The notes: generated by a model not told the origin, from the letters alone. Positions 25,810 to 34,223 are shown, counted from the first letter of the stretch. The stretch is DNA of 46,268 nucleotides from an uncultured Sutterella sp. (GCA_905212345.1 CAJMEC010000011.1:1-46268); one strand, 5' to 3'. Translations and numbers: made by a program.

Positions 25810-26607
25810 TTAAATTTCGGCTTGGGCTTTCTTATTTTCAACACGCTTGTCGCCGGTGAAAAATTCGTAGATTTTGATCGTGACCGGTAGCGAAACAAAG
25901 AGCGCGAAGTAAATGCCGAGAATAGACGTCATCAGATTGGCCGCTGCTGCATACGCTTGAACCAATTGCGCTTCATGTGGGTAGGAGGCAACAATCGAAC
26001 CGACGCCGGCAGCCATCATACTGGCCGAACCGATACCGGCGCCCATGGCTAAAGCGTGCGGATGGAAAATGTCCAATTGGGCAATAACACCGGCTAATAA
26101 AGAAATCCACAATGCGCCGAAAACGGTACCGCAAATGTACATGCCCATCACTCCACGACCTTCTGCGCTGTCTAATCCAAACTTTTCACCGATGATGGCG
26201 ACATTGGCTTCTCGGTCAATGGAATAACAGGCACCGATCGCTTCACGCTTCATTTTCAAAAGCAAAGCGACGGGGAGACCGAAAATGAGGGTGCCGAAAA
26301 AGTGGCCGAATTCCTGCATGATGAGAGCCCAACCGGAGTTGAGCAAAATTTCCAGATTCGGACCGATATCCAGACCGATCTTGGCAATTAAAACAAGCAT
26401 GGCAATCGGCATAAATTTAGCCGCTCTGTCCATTTGTGATTTATTCAAAATGTGCAGACGCGGCAAACTGATGATGCCACCGATGACCAATGCAAACAGC
26501 AAAGGCAGCATCACGACGAGTCCAAATTTCTGCGTTCCGATGGCTTCGGCTATCACCACGACGATGAGGGCCAATATATGCAATTTAAAGTTTGCGATTT
26601 TTTGCAT
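25810..26607 (-). CDS. DUF3100-family membrane protein
   Basis: 265 residues with about seven or eight membrane spans. The conserved MGAGIGSASMMAAGVGSIVASYPHEAQLVQAYAAAANLMTS region (about 189-230) and RPDR-like loop MKREAIGACYSIDREANVAIIGEKFG are the recognisable DUF3100 pattern. The family has no settled function but typically sits beside M20 amidohydrolases, as here, so a transport role is likely. AAGGA precedes the ATG. First gene of the operon, with a 550-base upstream region containing a possible leader ORF. Confidence 0.82.
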   Translation of the reverse strand: MQKIANFKLHILALIVVVIAEAIGTQKFGLVVMLPLLFALVIGGIISLPRLHILNKSQMDRAAKFMPIAMLVLIAKIGLDIGPNLEILLNSGWALIMQEFGHFFGTLIFGLPVALLLKMKREAIGACYSIDREANVAIIGEKFGLDSAEGRGVMGMYICGTVFGALWISLLAGVIAQLDIFHPHALAMGAGIGSASMMAAGVGSIVASYPHEAQLVQAYAAAANLMTSILGIYFALFVSLPVTIKIYEFFTGDKRVENKKAQAEI

Positions 26608-26856
26608 GATATATCCTTTTCTTTTATTGCAAAGGCCCTTTACCGTAAGAGAAAAAGTCTTTGCAGTGTCTTTCTCAACGATTAGGGGAATGTTTAAATA
26701 CTTTTATCCCTAATAGAAGTACTTTTAGAGACACTTACAAAAATGCCTAAAAAGACTTTGGTCTTTTGAGAAAATTAAATTGTTAAAAGTTGGAATTTGT
26801 GATTTTTGACTCTGGGCGAGTGGGCTATCACGAAGCCTTTGTTCAACGAGGCATCC
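26608..26856. other. AT-rich leader of the DUF3100 operon
   Basis: No gene seen. On the minus strand AAAAGAC-CAAA-GTCTTTT (about 26748-26765) is a small perfect hairpin followed by T, and GCAAAG/CTTTGC arms (about 26622-26663) lie just upstream of the DUF3100 ribosome site. With the possible small ORF further upstream, this is compatible with a regulated leader. Confidence 0.35.
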
Positions 26857-26994
26857 TTAGCAGGAAGTGCCAGTTGATGTAGTGGATATAGATGACGAGC
26901 GTGAGGAAGAGGTGGAGTGAGCGCGTAAAACGTTGCAGTCTATATGTTGACAACAATTTCGCTTGGCTACATACCGGTCTATGCGTACTAGCAT
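26857..26994 (-). CDS. Possible 45-residue leader peptide ORF
   Basis: An ATG at 26992-26994 is preceded by AGGAGAG at good spacing and opens a 45-codon frame. The peptide starts MLVRIDRYVAKRNCCQHIDC, has a Ser/Thr-rich tail (about 27-44) and ends in Cys. Upstream is a perfect inverted repeat GTTCGA-TGGC-TCGAAC (27015-27030). Placement about 250 bases ahead of the DUF3100 operon suggests a leader peptide; a modified-peptide precursor is an alternative. An overlapping frame is also open in part, so this may be chance. Confidence 0.35.
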   Translation of the reverse strand: MLVRIDRYVAKRNCCQHIDCNVLRAHSTSSSRSSSISTTSTGTSC

Positions 26995-27014
26995 GATGAC
27001 TCTCCTAAAACACC

Positions 27015-27030
27015 GTTCGATGGCTCGAAC
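27015..27030. repeat. Perfect inverted repeat upstream of the leader ORF
   Basis: GTTCGA and TCGAAC arms surround a 4-base loop (TGGC). It sits 20 bases upstream of the possible leader ORF and could be an operator or RNA hairpin. Confidence 0.45.
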
Positions 27031-27104
27031 ATGTTCTTACTGTAGCAGAGTACAAAACAATAGGCGAAATTATTTTTCTATCGACTAGTAGCTTTGGCCT
27101 AGGA

Positions 27105-27140
27105 GAAAAAAGAAAAGGCCACCTGTTGGATGGTGGCCTT
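27105..27140 (-). terminator. Terminator after the adenosine-deaminase-like gene
   Basis: AAGGCCACC and GGTGGCCTT form a 9-bp stem with an 8-base loop, followed on the minus strand by TTCTTTTTT. Confidence 0.9.
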
Positions 27141-27160
27141 GCAGTTGTTAATGTGCTGCT

Positions 27161-28255
27161 TTAACCGGGAAATTTTTCAGCTAAACGATCAAATTCCTCG
27201 CTCCATTCACGCTTCCATTTTTGTTTTGTATCTTCGTCAATCCATGCGCCATCAATACCATTGAGCATAAAATCCTTCAAGTCACTGACTGTGAAATTAA
27301 GGAAGTTATACATCAACATCCATGTTTGAGTGGCGTTGACGTGATGCATGGTCGGATCGTCAGTATTTGGATGCACGCGAAGTCCCATTGGAACCATCTT
27401 ACGAATGGGTTGTTTAAGTGCCCATTCCTCATCACTAAATGTGCGCAAGTAGTAAGAATTAGTCGGAACGACCGTGATAATTAAACCGGCTTTTTTAACT
27501 TCTTCCACTAATTCCGGATTATCAATGATGGTGTAGCAGTGATCGAGTCTGTCGGCTTTAAGAAGCTTCATGGCGGTTTCAATGTTTCTCCAGTGACAGC
27601 CGAATTCACCTGCATGGATCGTCACCTTAAAGCCGGCTTGCTTGGCCATATAAAAAGCCTTCCAGAAGTTCTCCGGTTCATGCTCATTTTCGCGATAGTC
27701 TATACCGATGCCGATTGTTTCAGGAGCACGATTAGCGATCATTTCTTGAGCCAATTGCACAGCCGCCTCCGGAGTGTCTTCACGGTCAATTGAGGGAATC
27801 AAACGACCGATGACACCAAAATCGCGCTCGCCTTCGTGAATGCCTTCAATGATGGCGGCCTGTGCTTCTTTATAACTGTAGTGACGGGCAAGACCAGTGT
27901 AATTCCAGAAAAATTCTGTGTAACGAATGCCATGCTTTTTGCAGTCAGCCAAATATTCGTACGTGATGCGTTTGAGCATCTCGGGCTTGATCAAAATGTG
28001 TTCTTCAAGAGCACGGAAAATGCGAAGAACACCAACGGGTTTGTCACCACGCGTAAAGAAGCCGTCAATTTCTTCTTGCGTAATCGGTGCGCCGGACTCT
28101 TTCACCAAATCTTCGAAAGTGGATTTTTGAGTGGTGCCTAACAAGTGACAATGCAGTTCAGTTTTCGGAATAGCTCTAAAAAATTCCATATGTTCTGCAG
28201 TCATCGGACGGGCAAAAGGGGAGTCTGGAACAAAAGCCGGGTTATCTTTACGCAT
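27161..28255 (-). CDS. add: Adenosine deaminase family protein
   Basis: 364 residues, metal-dependent TIM-barrel deaminase. Metal and catalytic motifs: ELHCHLLG (HxH, His35 and His37), VTIHAGEFG (metal His and catalytic Glu), DRLDHC (His) and VHPNTDDPTMHH (Asp pair). The overall pattern fits adenosine deaminase (Add) or an adenosine-deaminase-like relative; the N-terminal LLGTTQKSTFEDL loop differs from the usual LDG(S/A)xxxxT, so the base may differ (adenine, AMP or a modified nucleoside). GGAG precedes the ATG. Flanked by terminators, so probably single-gene. Confidence 0.85.
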   Translation of the reverse strand: MRKDNPAFVPDSPFARPMTAEHMEFFRAIPKTELHCHLLGTTQKSTFEDLVKESGAPITQEEIDGFFTRGDKPVGVLRIFRALEEHILIKPEMLKRITYEYLADCKKHGIRYTEFFWNYTGLARHYSYKEAQAAIIEGIHEGERDFGVIGRLIPSIDREDTPEAAVQLAQEMIANRAPETIGIGIDYRENEHEPENFWKAFYMAKQAGFKVTIHAGEFGCHWRNIETAMKLLKADRLDHCYTIIDNPELVEEVKKAGLIITVVPTNSYYLRTFSDEEWALKQPIRKMVPMGLRVHPNTDDPTMHHVNATQTWMLMYNFLNFTVSDLKDFMLNGIDGAWIDEDTKQKWKREWSEEFDRLAEKFPG

Positions 28256-28274
28256 GAATCATTCTCCGAGAAAA

Positions 28275-28303
28275 ACAAAAAAAGGCGATGTAATACATCG
28301 CCT
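28275..28303 (-). terminator. Terminator of purM
   Basis: A perfect stem AGGCGATGT/ACATCGCCT with a 3-base loop lies just after the purM stop and is followed on the minus strand by TTTTTTTGTTTTT. Confidence 0.92.
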
Positions 28304-28323
28304 CTTGATTATAGTGATTGAAT

Positions 28324-29352
28324 TTAGATTACGATGCAACCGGGTGAGTCTTGCCGACGTTCAACAATTTCGCCCAAACGGAACACTTTTTCTCCTTCAT
28401 CTTTAAATGCTTGCATTGCGCGTTCGGCATCAGCCGCATCCACGATAATTACCATGCCGATACCGTTATTAAAGACTCGGTGCATTTCATGAGAATCAAT
28501 GTTGCCGGCTTCTTGCAACCAGTCAAAAACTGCAGGACGCGTCCAACTGTCGGCATGAATAACAGCTTGAGTGTTTTCCGGTAATACACGGGGCACGTTT
28601 TCAATCAGACCGCCACCGGTAATGTGAGCCATGCCTTTGATCGTCACAGACTTCATGACGTTTATGACTTGCTTGACGTAGATACGCGTGGGTTCCATCA
28701 CGCAATCGGCCAATGTACGACCATCAAGCGGCATGTCCCAAGGAGTATTGGTGACTTCAACGACCTTGCGGATCAGCGAAAAACCGTTAGAGTGGGGACC
28801 GCTTGAGGCCAAGCCCAGAACAACGTCGCCGGCCTTGATGGACTTTCCGTCAATAGCCTCATCTTTTTCCACGATACCGACAGCAAAACCGGCAAGGTCG
28901 TATTCACCTTCCGGATACATGCCGGGCATTTCTGCGGTTTCGCCACCAATCAAGGCACAACCGGCTAATTCGCAACCATGAGCGACACCGGCAACCACGC
29001 GTTCGGCAATGTCCACATCCAATTTGCCGCAGGCATAATAGTCCAGGAAGAAAAGGCTCTTGGCACCTTGAACAAGAATGTCATTAACACTCATGCCAAC
29101 CAAGTCCTGTCCCACCGTGTCATGACGGCCGAGAGTGAAGGCAAGCTTCAATTTTGTGCCAACGCCGTCGGTGCCGGTAACTAACACGGGGTTCTTATAT
29201 TCTTTAGAAATTTCAAACATTGCGCCAAAGCCGCCGACACTGGCTAAAACGCCAGGAATCATCGTGCGCTTAGCAAGTGGTTTGATGCGTTCAACCAGTT
29301 CATCGCCGGCGTCAATATCCACACCGGCGGCAGCGTAAGAAAGTTGTGTCAT
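28324..29352 (-). CDS. purM: Phosphoribosylformylglycinamidine cyclo-ligase
   Basis: 342 residues from MTQLSYAAAGVDIDAGDELVERIK, which is the conserved PurM start; a longer in-frame start at 29388 adds twelve non-conserved residues. Clear motifs are VTGTDGVGTKLKLAF, DLVGMSVNDILVQGAKSLFFLDYYACGKLD, IGGETAEMPGMYPEGEYDLAGF and HITGGGLIENVPR. It forms AIR from FGAM with ATP, the fifth step of purine synthesis. Divergent from hda, a common arrangement in Burkholderiales. Confidence 0.98.
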   Translation of the reverse strand: MTQLSYAAAGVDIDAGDELVERIKPLAKRTMIPGVLASVGGFGAMFEISKEYKNPVLVTGTDGVGTKLKLAFTLGRHDTVGQDLVGMSVNDILVQGAKSLFFLDYYACGKLDVDIAERVVAGVAHGCELAGCALIGGETAEMPGMYPEGEYDLAGFAVGIVEKDEAIDGKSIKAGDVVLGLASSGPHSNGFSLIRKVVEVTNTPWDMPLDGRTLADCVMEPTRIYVKQVINVMKSVTIKGMAHITGGGLIENVPRVLPENTQAVIHADSWTRPAVFDWLQEAGNIDSHEMHRVFNNGIGMVIIVDAADAERAMQAFKDEGEKVFRLGEIVERRQDSPGCIVI

Positions 29353-29455
29353 GTTTATTGCCCAAAAAAGGTGAAGGTGGCGGTACACTTGCGTATCCGC
29401 GTGAATTAACTTATTGATTCTAGCAAGGCTAGGAAACCTTCACATTAAGATAAAT

Positions 29456-30103
29456 ATGTGCTTTGAACAGTTGCCGTTAGATATCGCTATGGAACCCGCC
29501 GCAACGCTCGATAATTTCATTGTCGGAGCCAATGGTGGTGCTCTGACGTGTCTGAGGCAAATGCAGGAAAATGGCGAACCTCAATTGATTTATCTTTGGG
29601 GGGAGTCTGGGGTTGGCAAAACTCATTTGGCGGTTGCCATGGGGCTAAAGGAAAATGATGTCCCGGTATTTTCAGCCGATCGTTTACGTTACGCTGTTGA
29701 TGATGTTGATACGCTCACAGAGGAAGGTTTGGATCGGCTCTTTGCGCTGATTAACGAAGTGCGAGTTCATCCGGGCGCCACTTTAGTGATGACAGGAAAA
29801 AAGTCTCCCGCGGAAAAATTTGTAAGACCCGATATCTGCACACGCTTAACCTGGGGGGCGGTTTTCCACATCAAGCCCCTTGAAGGGGATATGTGGAAAG
29901 CGATTGCGGCTCAGGCTAAAGAGCGTGGAATAGAGGTGACGGCAGAGGCGGAAAATTGGATGAAAAATTATTTGCCGCGCGATATTAAAACGCTGTCACA
30001 ACTACTTAATGAAATGGATCGTGAACTGTTGGCCAAGAAGAAAGCCACGGTAACAATTCCGGCTTTAAAAGCCTGGCTTACCAAACACGGAGAAAAGCTT
30101 TGA
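29456..30103 (+). CDS. hda: DnaA regulatory inactivator Hda
   Basis: 215 residues from MCFEQLPLDIA, whose QLPLDIA segment is the conserved clamp-binding motif at the N-terminus of Hda. The Walker A LWGESGVGKTHLA (near 48-60) and sensor-type motifs of a DnaA-like AAA+ domain follow; there is no DnaA DNA-binding domain. With the sliding clamp it stimulates ATP hydrolysis by DnaA after initiation. An upstream in-frame start at 29414 is less likely. The stop overlaps the TTG start of the HAD gene by four bases (coupled). Confidence 0.93.
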   Translation: MCFEQLPLDIAMEPAATLDNFIVGANGGALTCLRQMQENGEPQLIYLWGESGVGKTHLAVAMGLKENDVPVFSADRLRYAVDDVDTLTEEGLDRLFALINEVRVHPGATLVMTGKKSPAEKFVRPDICTRLTWGAVFHIKPLEGDMWKAIAAQAKERGIEVTAEAENWMKNYLPRDIKTLSQLLNEMDRELLAKKKATVTIPALKAWLTKHGEKL

Positions 30104-30786
30104 AACTGGCAATTTTTGATATGGACGGGACGCTCATGCCCATTGATGTCGGCGTGGTGTGGGTCGATTTTTTGGCCAATAAAAGCGGAGCTGATCTCTC
30201 TGAAGAATTGGCTTTATCAAAACGTTATCTCGAAGACTATCGGTGTGGTCGGTTTCAAGTGGAACCTTTCATGCGATTTCATATGGCGCTTTTATCGCGT
30301 TTTTCCCGTCAGAATATCGAAAGGTTAAGAGAACGGTTTGTTGAAGAAGTCGTTAAACCTAATGTCACCTCGGTCGCTAAAAATGTGGTTGAGGCTATGC
30401 GTCTTGAAGGTTACGTTCCGGTATTGGCAACTGGCACACAAGCCTTCGTTTCCGAGACAGTCGCTCAGCTTTTCGGAATTGAGCATTTATTAGCAACTAG
30501 GCCAGTTGTTGACTCTCAAGGAGAATTCACGGGAGAGTTCGAGGGCGGTTTTTGTTATGGTCTGCATAAGATTGACCGATTAAAAGAATTTTGTCAAAAG
30601 CTTGGCATGCCTTTGACTGAACTCTCCGAGAGTGTCGTATACACTGACTCCATAACAGATCTTCCCTTGCTACAATTCGTCGAATCTTTTCATGGTCATG
30701 TGGTCGCGACCAATCCGGATCCCCAATTAAAAGAAAAAGCGCAAAAAAGCGGTTGGGCTGTTTTAAAGCTCTTTGATCGAGCTTGA
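30100..30786 (+). CDS. HAD-superfamily phosphatase, subfamily IB (SerB-like)
   Basis: 228 residues. DMDGTLMPID (nucleophile Asp7 and Asp9), ATGTQAF (Ser/Thr motif II), KIDRLKEFC (Lys) and YTDSITDLPLL (motif III/IV Asp pair) are intact. The IB cap is helical. Relatives next to hda and pcnB in Betaproteobacteria are annotated as phosphoserine-phosphatase-like, but the substrate is unproven. The start is TTG, within the hda stop, with GGAGA 6 bases upstream. It overlaps the pcnB reading frame slightly at its 3' end, though pcnB starts later. Confidence 0.88.
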   Translation: MKLAIFDMDGTLMPIDVGVVWVDFLANKSGADLSEELALSKRYLEDYRCGRFQVEPFMRFHMALLSRFSRQNIERLRERFVEEVVKPNVTSVAKNVVEAMRLEGYVPVLATGTQAFVSETVAQLFGIEHLLATRPVVDSQGEFTGEFEGGFCYGLHKIDRLKEFCQKLGMPLTELSESVVYTDSITDLPLLQFVESFHGHVVATNPDPQLKEKAQKSGWAVLKLFDRA

Positions 30787-30826
30787 GCCCTTGATTTCGG
30801 AAGTTGCCGCCTTTCAAGGACGAACA

Positions 30827-32368
30827 ATGTTTAGAAACATTATTGCCTACACTAAGGAATTATTTTCTTCTTCAAAAACCAAAAAAGAACCGGAACACTA
30901 TGTAAAAACCCCGCGGATTATTGGCCGTGATGAACATGGAATTGATAGGCGGTTAGTCAGTCTGGAAGCAATTCGAACTGTGCGAAACTTGCAGCGAGCG
31001 GGCTACGAAGCTTATGTCGTTGGTGGTGCTGTACGTGATCTTTTGCTTGGCGTCACTCCGAAAGATTTTGATGTTGTAACCGATGCGACGCCCGAGCAAG
31101 TCAAGCGTTGTCAAAAGCGAGCCATTATTATCGGCAAGCGTTTTAGACTTGTGCACGTTATGTTCGGACGAGAAAAGATTGAGTGCTCAACATTTCGTGC
31201 GCTAGAGGGCGCGGGAGTTAGAAAAGACAAATTCGGACGCGTAATTTCCGATAATGTTTTCGGAGAAATGTGGGAGGATGCGGCAAGACGCGACTTTACC
31301 ATCAATGCGCTCTACTACAACCCCACGACAGAAGAACTTATTGACTACCACAATGGCATGCGTGACATCTTGGATGGCGTCGTGAGAATGATTGGTGATC
31401 CGGAAGACCGCTATCGGGAAGACCCGGTTCGTATGCTCCGCGCAGTTCGCATTGCCTCTAAATTGCAGTTCAAAATTGATGAAGCGACTCTTGAACCAAT
31501 CAGCCGATTGGCGCCGCTTTTGGCCAATGTGCCTGAGGCTCGTTTGTTTGATGAAGCCGTGAAATTACTTACTTGTGGCCGCGCCATTGACTGTACGGAA
31601 AAATTACGACAGTTGGGGTTATATCGCAATGTAATTCCTCTCTTAGAAGTTGCACTTAAGGAGCAAAAAGGGGAACGCTTTTTGATGCTCGCTATGAAGC
31701 GCACCGACGAGCGGATTGCAATCGGTAAAAAGGTTTCACCATCTTTTCTGTTTGCGACACTGTTGTGGCCCTTAACTTATCGTCACTTTGAAGAGCGTAT
31801 TTCACGTGGCGAGAGCCAAATTCAAGCCATGATTGAAGCCGGCCGCTACGTTCTTGACAAGCAGTGTGAGAAGCTGGCCATTCAAAAGCGTTTTGTAGAA
31901 GACATTTTGACAATTTGGGTTCTACAAATTAAATTGCTGCGTCGCGGAACAAAGTCCGCAATGGGACTATTGAATATTCCAAAATTTCGTGCCGGTTACG
32001 ACTTCATGCTCTTAAGAAGTCAGTTGGAATACGTTGATCCGGCGATAGTGAACTGGTGGACCAAATTTCAAGAGGTTGACGAAGCCACGCGACTGGAGAT
32101 GATTCGCGAACAAGCCGCCGCGAACGCCCAGGCACGAAAACCGAGAAAAGGCGAACCTAAGCGGCCTACTAAAGCACAAATCAAAAAACAGTTGTTGCTT
32201 GAAGCCGACAGTTGGCAGCTTGTGCGCGATTTAAGCGGTACAGCAGGCAGCGAAGGCGTAATTGACCTCATTGATGACGAAGAACTCTCGCAGAACGCAA
32301 AAGCGATCCGTCCTAAACGCTGTCGCCGTCCCGCTATTCGTCGTAAGAAAATTCAGATTGAGGATTAA
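30827..32368 (+). CDS. pcnB: Poly(A) polymerase I
   Basis: 513 residues from ATG at 30827, which has AAGGA 6 bases upstream; an earlier in-frame start at 30773 lies inside the HAD gene. The nucleotidyltransferase head is clear: VVGGAVRDLLLGVTPKDFDVVTDATPEQVK, then RRDFTINALYYNP and the RREDPVRMLRAVR-like segment. The long basic C-terminal tail (PKRCRRPAIRRKK) distinguishes poly(A) polymerase from CCA-adding enzyme. It adds 3' tails that promote RNA decay. folK starts 2 bases after its stop. Confidence 0.95.
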   Translation: MFRNIIAYTKELFSSSKTKKEPEHYVKTPRIIGRDEHGIDRRLVSLEAIRTVRNLQRAGYEAYVVGGAVRDLLLGVTPKDFDVVTDATPEQVKRCQKRAIIIGKRFRLVHVMFGREKIECSTFRALEGAGVRKDKFGRVISDNVFGEMWEDAARRDFTINALYYNPTTEELIDYHNGMRDILDGVVRMIGDPEDRYREDPVRMLRAVRIASKLQFKIDEATLEPISRLAPLLANVPEARLFDEAVKLLTCGRAIDCTEKLRQLGLYRNVIPLLEVALKEQKGERFLMLAMKRTDERIAIGKKVSPSFLFATLLWPLTYRHFEERISRGESQIQAMIEAGRYVLDKQCEKLAIQKRFVEDILTIWVLQIKLLRRGTKSAMGLLNIPKFRAGYDFMLLRSQLEYVDPAIVNWWTKFQEVDEATRLEMIREQAAANAQARKPRKGEPKRPTKAQIKKQLLLEADSWQLVRDLSGTAGSEGVIDLIDDEELSQNAKAIRPKRCRRPAIRRKKIQIED

Positions 32369-32370
32369 GG

Positions 32371-32853
32371 ATGGCAAAGGCGTATGTAGCACTGGGAGCT
32401 AATCTTGGACAAGCTCTGCAAGCATTAAAAGAGGTTGTTGATCGGATCAATAATGAAGATGAAATCGCTGTAATTAAAACGTCTTCGTTTTATAAAACAG
32501 TGCCGATTGACTCAACTGGACCGGATTACATCAACGCGGTAATCGAAATTCAAACAGAATTGACCGACGAGCAGCTTTTAGAGCGCTTGCTTGAAATTGA
32601 AAAAGACTTTGGACGAGTGCGTCCGGCAGGCATTCATAATGCTCCCCGTACAATGGATTTGGATTTATTGCTTTTTGAGGATGAGGTAAAACAAAGTGAG
32701 TTTTTAACACTTCCGCATCCTCGAATGCATGAGCGGGCTTTTGTTTTAGTTCCTCTTTGTGAAATCTCTCCGGAGGTCGTTATTCCGGGCAAGGGGTTGG
32801 CAAAAGATTATCTGAAAAGCGTTGCAGAACAAGGAATTGAACGACTTCTTTAG
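32371..32853 (+). CDS. folK: 2-amino-4-hydroxy-6-hydroxymethyldihydropteridine pyrophosphokinase
   Basis: 160 residues. YVALGANLG at the start, SSFYKTVPIDSTGPDYINAVIEIQT, the catalytic loop, APRTMDLDLLLF (the conserved PRTLDLDLLL element) and LPHPRMHERAFVLVPL confirm HPPK. It pyrophosphorylates the pterin for folate synthesis. Last gene of the hda-HAD-pcnB-folK operon; only 2 bases separate it from pcnB. No folP is attached. Confidence 0.97.
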   Translation: MAKAYVALGANLGQALQALKEVVDRINNEDEIAVIKTSSFYKTVPIDSTGPDYINAVIEIQTELTDEQLLERLLEIEKDFGRVRPAGIHNAPRTMDLDLLLFEDEVKQSEFLTLPHPRMHERAFVLVPLCEISPEVVIPGKGLAKDYLKSVAEQGIERLL

Positions 32854-32915
32854 TCAGGTAAATCAAGCCTAGAGCGAGTTTTTCATACTTAAGAAAAATT
32901 TTTTCATAATTTTTC

Positions 32916-32943
32916 TTGACAAGCTTAAGAAGCTCGGTATAAT
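32916..32943 (+). promoter_or_regulatory. Consensus sigma-70 promoter of the tRNA operon
   Basis: TTGACA (32916-32921) and TATAAT (32938-32943) are perfect boxes separated by 16 bases. An AT-rich inverted repeat (AAGAAAAATT with AATTTTTCTT) immediately upstream may act as an UP element or as the folK terminator. Confidence 0.9.
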
Positions 32944-32965
32944 TCCAATCCTCGCTTGTTAAAGC

Positions 32966-33040
32966 GCGCGGTTAGCTCAGCGGTAGAGCACTGCCTTCAC
33001 ACGGCAGGGGTCACAGGTTCGAACCCTGTATCGCGCACCA
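32966..33040 (+). tRNA. tRNA-Val (CAC)
   Basis: 75 nucleotides including encoded CCA. Acceptor GCGCGGT pairs with ATCGCGC; anticodon stem CTGCC/GGCAG encloses loop TTCACAC with anticodon CAC (reads GTG, valine); the T arm is ACAGG-TTCGAAC-CCTGT. Confidence 0.96.
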
Positions 33041-33065
33041 GTAGTAAGCGATGACAATTTGAAAT

Positions 33066-33150
<85 letters not shown>

Positions 33151-33162
33151 ATTACAAGAGTG

Positions 33163-33185
33163 GCACGTTTTAACGTGCTTTTTTT
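33163..33185 (+). terminator. Terminator of the tRNA operon
   Basis: GCACGTT and AACGTGC form a stem with a short loop, followed by seven T. Confidence 0.92.
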
Positions 33186-33187
33186 GT

Positions 33188-33219
33188 ATCCGATCTGAGA
33201 GTTGAATATCAGATCGGAT
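33188..33219. repeat. Perfect 11-bp inverted repeat between the tRNA operon and the DUF134 gene
   Basis: ATCCGATCTGA (33188-33198) pairs with TCAGATCGGAT (33209-33219) across a 10-base loop. No T run follows on the minus strand, so it may be a weak terminator of the DUF134-NifX gene or a stabilising hairpin. Confidence 0.55.
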
Positions 33220-33245
33220 TCAAGCAAGAACGATCTCAAAACAGA

Positions 33246-34028
33246 TTACTTTCCACAGTCGCAGTGGCATTCACCGTGTTGACCGCAATTGTCGTGCTGA
33301 CATTGTTCATGGTGGGCATGTTGGTGCTTGCTGCAGGCGGCTTGCAAATTACTTTGAAGATTCCCAGCTAAAAGTGAAGTGACTGCTTCGTCAGCTGTGC
33401 TGTTGATACCGGCATAAAGCGTAATGTTGGCCTGTTTCAGAGCTTGCATGGCGCCATCACCAATACCACCGCAAATGACACAATTTACGTTCTCGGCGAG
33501 AAGAATGTCGAGCATGACACCATGTCCGCGGCCGTTAGTTTGTTCAATTTTGGTTGAAGTAACCTGACCGTTTTCTACATCGTAAATCTTAAATGCAGCT
33601 GCCATACCAAAATGTTGGTAAATGTTTTCGTTTTTGATGGGGATCGCAATTTTCATATTATTGGCTCCTTTGAGAAATTGATTGACTTGATGTTGTTTTC
33701 CATGTCGACAGTGGCAGCGACCAGGGCAAGTGTATTCAGCTAATCCATTGCAAATTCTGTAATGACCGCCATCAATCACTAAAGGTTTGCCATTCACGAT
33801 CGCATCTGCGATTTTGAATCGTGCCCTTTCATACATTTCAGTTACGGTGGTTCTCGAAATTTGCATTTGTTGAGCGCATTGTTCATGTGTTCTTTTTTCG
33901 TAATCCACTAAACGAATCACTTCGTACTCATCGACAAAGAGTGTGATGGGATTGCTTTTCCCTTCACTGTTAAACGCTCTAAAAACTGGTTCTGAGCACA
34001 CTCGTCGACATCGGCTGGGTCTTGGCAT
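33246..34028 (-). CDS. DUF134 HTH domain fused to NifX/NifB-type cofactor-binding domain with His/Cys tail
   Basis: 260 residues from MPRPSRCRRVC, the DUF134 start; a GTG four codons upstream is less likely. DUF134 (about 1-100) has a sigma-factor-like helix-turn-helix (QISRTTVTEMYERARFKIADA). From about 125, MKIAIPIKNENIYQHFGMAAAFKIYDV is the dinitrogenase iron-molybdenum-cofactor-binding (NifX/NafY) fold with VICGGIGDGAMQAL. The last 30 residues are rich in His and Cys, suggesting metal binding. Members of this fused type are found in anaerobes and probably sense or carry metal clusters. No nif genes are nearby. A palindrome upstream (34047-34066) may be its own operator. Confidence 0.87.
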   Translation of the reverse strand: MPRPSRCRRVCSEPVFRAFNSEGKSNPITLFVDEYEVIRLVDYEKRTHEQCAQQMQISRTTVTEMYERARFKIADAIVNGKPLVIDGGHYRICNGLAEYTCPGRCHCRHGKQHQVNQFLKGANNMKIAIPIKNENIYQHFGMAAAFKIYDVENGQVTSTKIEQTNGRGHGVMLDILLAENVNCVICGGIGDGAMQALKQANITLYAGINSTADEAVTSLLAGNLQSNLQAACSKHQHAHHEQCQHDNCGQHGECHCDCGK

Positions 34029-34046
34029 GGTCTTAAACACCTATAG

Positions 34047-34066
34047 TATTCGACATATGTCGGATA
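34047..34066. promoter_or_regulatory. Palindrome upstream of the DUF134-NifX gene
   Basis: CGACATATGTCG (34051-34062) is a perfect palindrome, extending to 20 bases with one mismatched pair. It lies about 20 bases upstream of the start codon, a position suited to autorepression by the HTH domain. Inference only. Confidence 0.5.
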
Positions 34067-34223
34067 TAGAATAGAGCTATTTCAGCAAAAGATCAAATTC
34101 ACATTCGTTTAAGAATTGTTGATTTGCCAATAAGTGACTCTCAAAAAACGGCGAGTTTTGATTGGGATCTGTTCTTGGAAAGGGAAAGAAAATAGCCCTG
34201 ACATTGCTTAGCAAGAAAAAGTA

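Noticed and set aside
26843..26992. Alternative minus-strand frame with RFTRSLHLFLTLVIYIHYINWHF, perhaps a transposase end
   Set aside because: No start codon, no clear family match, and it overlaps the leader ORF that has a ribosome site. Left open but not called.
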